Assembly (NCBI GenBank): GCA_963807735.1
Contig: CAWEDI010000035.1
Coordinates: 124,001-188,000, forward strand
DNA length: 64,000 nucleotides
Direction of reading: 5' to 3'
Source of the DNA: Roseiarcus sp963807735
Lineage (GTDB): Bacteria; Pseudomonadota; Alphaproteobacteria; Rhizobiales; Beijerinckiaceae
Shown here: positions 60,445 through 64,000 of the stretch, piece by piece
How the letters are laid out: each line of letters starts with the position of its first letter
Position numbering within the stretch: the stretch's first letter is position 1
Translations under genes and position numbers: made by a program
The notes under the pieces: model-generated
Told to the model about the DNA's origin: nothing
Seen by the model: only the letters and a program-made list of their open reading frames with translations
Database searches by the model: none

Positions 60445-62205
60445 TCAACCGGGAACGGGCGCAGACGCGAAACTTTGCGCGCGCGCGAGTTTGGCGAAAG
60501 CGCCGTCCTGGGCGACCAGTTCGTCGAAACTTCCCGTTTCTACGATACGCCCGTGGTCGAACACCAGGATCACATCGGCGTTGCGCACTGTCGAGAGGCG
60601 ATGCGCGATGATGAAGGTCGTGCGGCCGCGGCGGGCGCTTTCGAGCGCCGCCTGTAGCCGCGCTTCCGTTGCGGCGTCGAGCGCGCTGGTCGCCTCGTCG
60701 AGCACGAGGATCGGCGGGTCCTTCACCAGCGCGCGGGCAATCGACAGACGCTGCCGCTCGCCGCCGGAGAGATTGCGGCCGCGCTCGCCGACCGGGCTCG
60801 CGATACCCTCCGGCGACGCGACGACGAAATCGGCCTGCGCGCGCGCCAGCGCCCGGGCCATCTCTTCAAATGTGGCGTCCGGCTTGCCGATGCGCAGGTT
60901 GTCCTCGATCGAACGGGCGAGCAGGTAAGGCTCCTGCAACACGACGCCGACATTGGCGCGCAGCGAGGCGAGCGTCATCGTGCGGATGTCGATCCCGTCG
61001 ATGGTGATCCGGCCGGCGCTCGGGTCGATGGCGCGATGCAAAAGGGCCAGCGCCGTCGATTTGCCGGCCCCCGTGCCGCCGACCAGCGCGACCGTCTGCC
61101 CGGCGCGCGCCTCGAAGCTGATGTCGATGAGCGCGCTGCGCTCGCCGTAGGCGAACCCGACATGCTCGAACCGCACATCGCCGCCGAGCCGTCCGACCGC
61201 GCGGGCGTCAGGGGCGTCGGCGACGGCGGGGGCCACCGCCATCGCGGCGAAATAGTGGGTGAGATCGGCCGTTGCGCCGAAGATGCGGTAGAGGAAGCCG
61301 TTGACCTGATCGAGCCGACCGATCAGCCCGCCGGCCAGCCCCATGAACGCGACGATCTGCCCGAGCGTCGTCTGCCCGCGCATGTCGAGATAGACGCCGA
61401 ACAGCAGCACGCCGATCAGCGTCAGCGTCGCGCTGGCGCGGGTCGCGATGGTGGCGAGCGCCCACCACGCCAGCACCGGAAACTGCGCGGCAAGGTATTG
61501 CGCGCTCTCGGCCCGGTAGCCCCGCGCCTCATCCGCCGTGCGGGAAAAGGCTTGCAGCATCGGCAGGTTGAGCAGCGCGTCGGAGACCCTCGCGGCCATT
61601 GCGTGATAGGTCCCGTCGGCCGCGCCTTGCCGCCCCTTCGTGCGCCGGATCACGAAGTTCATCGCGAGCGCGAAGAACGCGACCAGGCCGATCAGCGCCA
61701 GGCCGAAGCGCCAGTTCACCGCGAGCGTCGCCGGCAGCGTGATGAACAGCGCGACGAAGGCCGCGCAGTGCTCGCGGAAGAACGTCAGCCACAGGCCGAA
61801 CATCGCGTTCGACCCATCGAGCATGATCTTCGTCAGCCGCCCGGAGTGGGTGTCGGCGTGATAGCTCGCCGGCAGGTTCATGAGATGGGCGAAGAAGTCG
61901 GCCATCGCCGCCATCCGCCGGCGTTGCGCGAGCCGGTCGGAATAGAGCGCGACGACGACGCCAGCGAGGATCGTGAACAGGCCGAACCCGCCCCAGGCGG
62001 CGACCAGCGGCGCGATTTCGCGCCATTCCGGCGCCCGGCCGGCGCCTTGCGCGCCGGCGAGGCGGTCGACGACGCGGCCGAGCAACAGCGGCTCGGCGAA
62101 TTGCGCGAAGGCGACCGCGACATTGGCCGCGATCAGCGCCCACGCCAACGCGCCCTCGGCGCGGAGTTCGCCGAGCACGCGGGCGTAGAGTTTTAAAACG
62201 CGCAT
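60445..62205 (-). CDS. ndvA: Cyclic beta-1,2-glucan ABC exporter (NdvA/ChvA type)
   Basis: 586 residues, close to the 588 of ChvA. The permease half (about 1-310) has six helices; NLPASYHADTHSGRLTKIMLDGSNAMFG is diagnostic of the glucan exporter group. The ATPase half has Walker A VGGTGAGKST, signature LSGGERQR, Walker B ILVLDEATSALD, and AHRLSTVRNAD. It would move cyclic glucan into the periplasm for osmoadaptation and host interaction; the synthase gene ndvB is not in the window. The name follows the closest family; another substrate cannot be excluded. Confidence 0.88.
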   Translation of the reverse strand: MRVLKLYARVLGELRAEGALAWALIAANVAVAFAQFAEPLLLGRVVDRLAGAQGAGRAPEWREIAPLVAAWGGFGLFTILAGVVVALYSDRLAQRRRMAAMADFFAHLMNLPASYHADTHSGRLTKIMLDGSNAMFGLWLTFFREHCAAFVALFITLPATLAVNWRFGLALIGLVAFFALAMNFVIRRTKGRQGAADGTYHAMAARVSDALLNLPMLQAFSRTADEARGYRAESAQYLAAQFPVLAWWALATIATRASATLTLIGVLLFGVYLDMRGQTTLGQIVAFMGLAGGLIGRLDQVNGFLYRIFGATADLTHYFAAMAVAPAVADAPDARAVGRLGGDVRFEHVGFAYGERSALIDISFEARAGQTVALVGGTGAGKSTALALLHRAIDPSAGRITIDGIDIRTMTLASLRANVGVVLQEPYLLARSIEDNLRIGKPDATFEEMARALARAQADFVVASPEGIASPVGERGRNLSGGERQRLSIARALVKDPPILVLDEATSALDAATEARLQAALESARRGRTTFIIAHRLSTVRNADVILVFDHGRIVETGSFDELVAQDGAFAKLARAQSFASAPVPG

Positions 62206-62297
62206 GAGGAACCCAGCGCTTGCGCGGCCCGCCTTAGCGCGCGCTCGGCGGGGAAGGGCGCGATTCTTCCGAAACCACGATCTCGTTTCTGCTACGC

Positions 62298-62630
62298 CTA
62301 GGCGTTTGGCGCCTTGTAAGACGTTCCCGAGCCTTTCGCTTGCTGCATCGCCGCCTCCGCCTCGGAGGCCGTCAGCAGGACTGTCGTTTCAAACTTGGCG
62401 AACGCGCCGGTCGCTGCGGCCTTCATCGCGAAGGCGGCCACGGACTTGTTGTCGGGGAATTCTGCTATGCCGACTCCGTCAAATTCGCCGAGCGCGAAAA
62501 AGTAATGATGCAGCTTGCCGCCGAAACTCTCGACCAAGGTAGTGGCCGGTCCCACTCTGTCTTGCGGCTTTTCGACCATCGCCTTCGCCGACGCGCTGTT
62601 GAATTGGAACCGCAGCAGAAACCAAGCCAT
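62298..62630 (-). CDS. GYD domain protein
   Basis: 110 residues from the ATG at 62630 (GGGGGA upstream). It follows the GYD pattern: MAWFLLRFQFNSASAKAMVE, KPQDRVGPATTLVESFGGKL, FFALGEFDGVGIAEFPDN and LLTASEAEAAMQQAKGSG; the name motif reads GEFD instead of G-Y-D. These small ferredoxin-fold proteins have no settled function. A longer in-frame start at 62738 is not supported, because the 36 extra residues lack any resemblance to the family. It lies 92 bases upstream of ndvA. Confidence 0.85.
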   Translation of the reverse strand: MAWFLLRFQFNSASAKAMVEKPQDRVGPATTLVESFGGKLHHYFFALGEFDGVGIAEFPDNKSVAAFAMKAAATGAFAKFETTVLLTASEAEAAMQQAKGSGTSYKAPNA

Positions 62631-62799
62631 GCCAATCCCCCACACGTCGGCGCTATGCCAAACGGACCACGCTCGCCCCCCAGACACAACATAGTCCAAG
62701 GTTTGTTGCAACCAGGAGGCTTGCAGCGGCCCCATCAAGGCGACCGCAGGGAACGACCCAAAGCGTCGTACGCGTTTAGCCGCGACGGCGACCCGGCAG

Positions 62800-63498
62800 C
62801 TACTCCGCCGCCACCAGCGTCGGCTTGGCGTGATAGCGCCCGGGGAACAGACGCTTCAGGTTTTCGATCTTCGGCGCGTCGTTATAGGCGATATAGGCTT
62901 CGCTTGGATGCCGCGCCGCGTAGTTCTGATGGTAGCTCTCGGCGGGATAGAACGCCGCGAGCGGCTCAACCTTGGTTGCGATCGGCCGACCGAACACCTT
63001 CGCCGCGTCGAGCTCGGCGATATAGTCCTTGGCGAACTTCGCTTCCGCCGGGTCGCTGACGAAAATCTCTGAGCGGTATTGCGTGCCGACGTCCGGCCCC
63101 TGGCGGTTGATCTCGGTCGGGTCATGCGCGATCGAGAAATAGATGCGCAGGACTTCGCCGAGGCTGATTTTCTGCGGATTGAACGTCACCTCGACCGATT
63201 CTGCGTGGCCGGTCGCTCCCGTCGAGACCTGCTCGTAGGTCGGCTTCGCAACCGTTCCGCCGGCGTAGCCGGAGATGGCGCGCTGCACGCCGTCGACGTG
63301 CTGGAACACATCTTGCACACCCCAGAAGCAGCCGCCGGCTAGCACCACCGTCTCCGAGGTCGCCGAAGCGGCGGGCTCACGGGCGATCGGCGGCGGCGCG
63401 GAAACCGCGGTCTTCGCGCCGACGGACAGGGTCGCGGCGACGATGAGCGCCGCAGAGGCGCTAAACGCCAACAGCGGCATAACGGCAAACTTTGGCAT
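62800..63498 (-). CDS. msrA: Exported or membrane-anchored peptide-methionine (S)-S-oxide reductase
   Basis: 232 residues from the ATG at 63498 with GGAGG upstream. An N-terminal hydrophobic segment (about 6-27, VMPLLAFSASAALIVAATL) precedes a short linker and the catalytic domain, with the active Cys in LAGGCFWGVQDVF and GYAGGTVAKPTYEQVSTGATGHAESVEV. The C-terminus KRLFPGRYHAKPTLVAAE does not show an obvious resolving Cys. Location in the periplasm would repair envelope proteins. The MsrB in the same region looks cytoplasmic, so the two are not an obvious matched pair. Confidence 0.93.
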   Translation of the reverse strand: MPKFAVMPLLAFSASAALIVAATLSVGAKTAVSAPPPIAREPAASATSETVVLAGGCFWGVQDVFQHVDGVQRAISGYAGGTVAKPTYEQVSTGATGHAESVEVTFNPQKISLGEVLRIYFSIAHDPTEINRQGPDVGTQYRSEIFVSDPAEAKFAKDYIAELDAAKVFGRPIATKVEPLAAFYPAESYHQNYAARHPSEAYIAYNDAPKIENLKRLFPGRYHAKPTLVAAE

Positions 63499-63651
63499 GA
63501 CTGCCTCCAAGAGGCTCACGGCGACCGCGAACCTGGAGCGCCTACGTGGCGCGGGATCGGCGCGTTTCAAGGTTTCACGGAAAGTTCAGCGCATTTGTAA
63601 GCGACGAACGGGTCGGTGGCGCTTGTCGCAACGAAGCTTTAAGTAAGCGCC

Positions 63652-63873
63652 ATGCCCGAATTTCGCTCCGCTCTATCCCGCTTGAAACCGACGCCGCGCC
63701 TGCCGGCGCTGTTCGTCGGCCACGGCAACCCGATGAACGCCATCGAGGACAACGCTTACAGCCGCGCCTGGCGCGAGCTTGGCGAAAAGCTGGGCTGCGC
63801 GTCGAGGTCTTCGATGCGTCAGCGAGCCCGCTGCGAAAATTCCTGCTCGCTGGGCGCGGTGGGCTCAACCTGA
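63652..63873 (+). pseudogene. Truncated YgiD/LigB-type extradiol dioxygenase start
   Basis: The ATG at 63652 gives LPALFVGHGNPMNAIEDNAYSRAWRELGEKL, the N-terminus of the YgiD (4,5-DOPA dioxygenase) family, with the metal-binding His in GHGNP. After about codon 46 the homology stops and the frame runs through unrelated residues to a stop at 63873. The remaining 200 or more residues expected for the family are missing, and the next sequence codes for a different protein in another frame. Confidence 0.75.
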
Positions 63874-64000
63874 CCCATGCCGAGCCGCTCGATCTGTTCC
63901 TCAACCGCTACGGCGAGGCGCGGGCGCGGCTCAAGCCGGCGATCGCCGCCTTCCCGCCCGAGGCGTTACGCGCCTGGGCCGTCGATCTCGGCGAGCCGAC
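63789..64000 (+). pseudogene. TIGR03862-type flavoprotein fragment without its FAD-binding start
   Basis: In the frame of position 63795 the DNA codes KAGLRVEVFDASASPLRKF, then LLAGRGGLNLTHAEPLDLFLNRYG, and stays open to the window edge (DLGEP). That is the conserved early part of TIGR03862/HI0933-like flavoproteins. The first 25-30 residues, with the GGGPAG nucleotide-binding loop, are missing; in their place, out of frame, is the YgiD start. The rest of the gene lies outside the window. Either a genomic deletion or a mis-join made this arrangement. Confidence 0.7.

Overview
The window is chromosomal DNA from a high-GC alphaproteobacterium, most likely a member of the Hyphomicrobiales (Rhizobiales). 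The evidence is the alphaproteobacterial type AddAB pair, a class I lysyl-tRNA synthetase, an NdvA/ChvA-type cyclic glucan exporter, a HIG1-domain twin-transmembrane protein, a TTGACG-N16-CTATAT promoter before rpsM, and dispersed palindromes of a kind common in that order. I cannot fix the genus from sequence alone. About 65 genes are recognisable; no tRNA, rRNA, CRISPR array, IS element or prophage was found.

Layout. 1-2236: end of the alpha ribosomal operon (rpsM-rpsK-rpoA-rplQ, minus strand) with its own promoter. 2237-4200: an AT-richer patch with two secreted proteins of unknown function, lying where secY-adk would normally be. 4445-11840: a frameshifted membrane spermidine-synthase-like gene, a lipoprotein alpha/beta hydrolase, two tandem paralogous double winged-helix proteins, and an S10 carboxypeptidase whose start lies right behind a strong terminator. 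11848-22228 (minus): a Sel1-like protein, an orphan TAXI-type receptor, addA, addB and an adenylate cyclase with TPRs. 22295-27447: a DUF2442 remnant, a hydrolase, DUF2937, a SulP permease, a RutR-like TetR regulator and a PIN toxin-antitoxin pair. 27457-34402: uup, a GFA-family protein, then glmS-DUF502-carbonic anhydrase-DUF155 and a small gene with its own terminator. 34539-37585: aroE, a beta-hydroxyacid dehydrogenase-like gene, an SDR without catalytic residues, and a Gly/His-rich secreted protein. 37649-41915 (minus): lysK-hig1-pduO-fah-anmK, tightly overlapped. 42120-50893: prmA, a small secreted protein, M20 peptidase plus NUDIX, an SDR, HCCA isomerase, a TPP enzyme with a TetR regulator and twin operator, and a flavin monooxygenase.

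51028-58734 is the most coherent accessory system: creatinase, a complete spermidine/putrescine-type ABC importer (ATPase, binding protein, two permeases), a DUF1989 protein, a RidA protein and a DUF1028 protein, all on the plus strand and mostly with overlapping stop and start codons. It reads as uptake and breakdown of creatine or a related guanidino compound, with no urease, sarcosine oxidase or creatininase inside the window.

The right end (58872-63498, minus) holds hemH, msrB, ndvA, a GYD-domain protein and a membrane-anchored or secreted msrA. The last 350 bases contain an out-of-frame joint between the start of a YgiD-type dioxygenase and the body of a TIGR03862-type flavoprotein, which looks like a deletion scar or an assembly error. 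Four intergenic palindromic repeats (near 42.0, 46.9, 53.6 and 58.8 kb) belong to two or three dispersed families.
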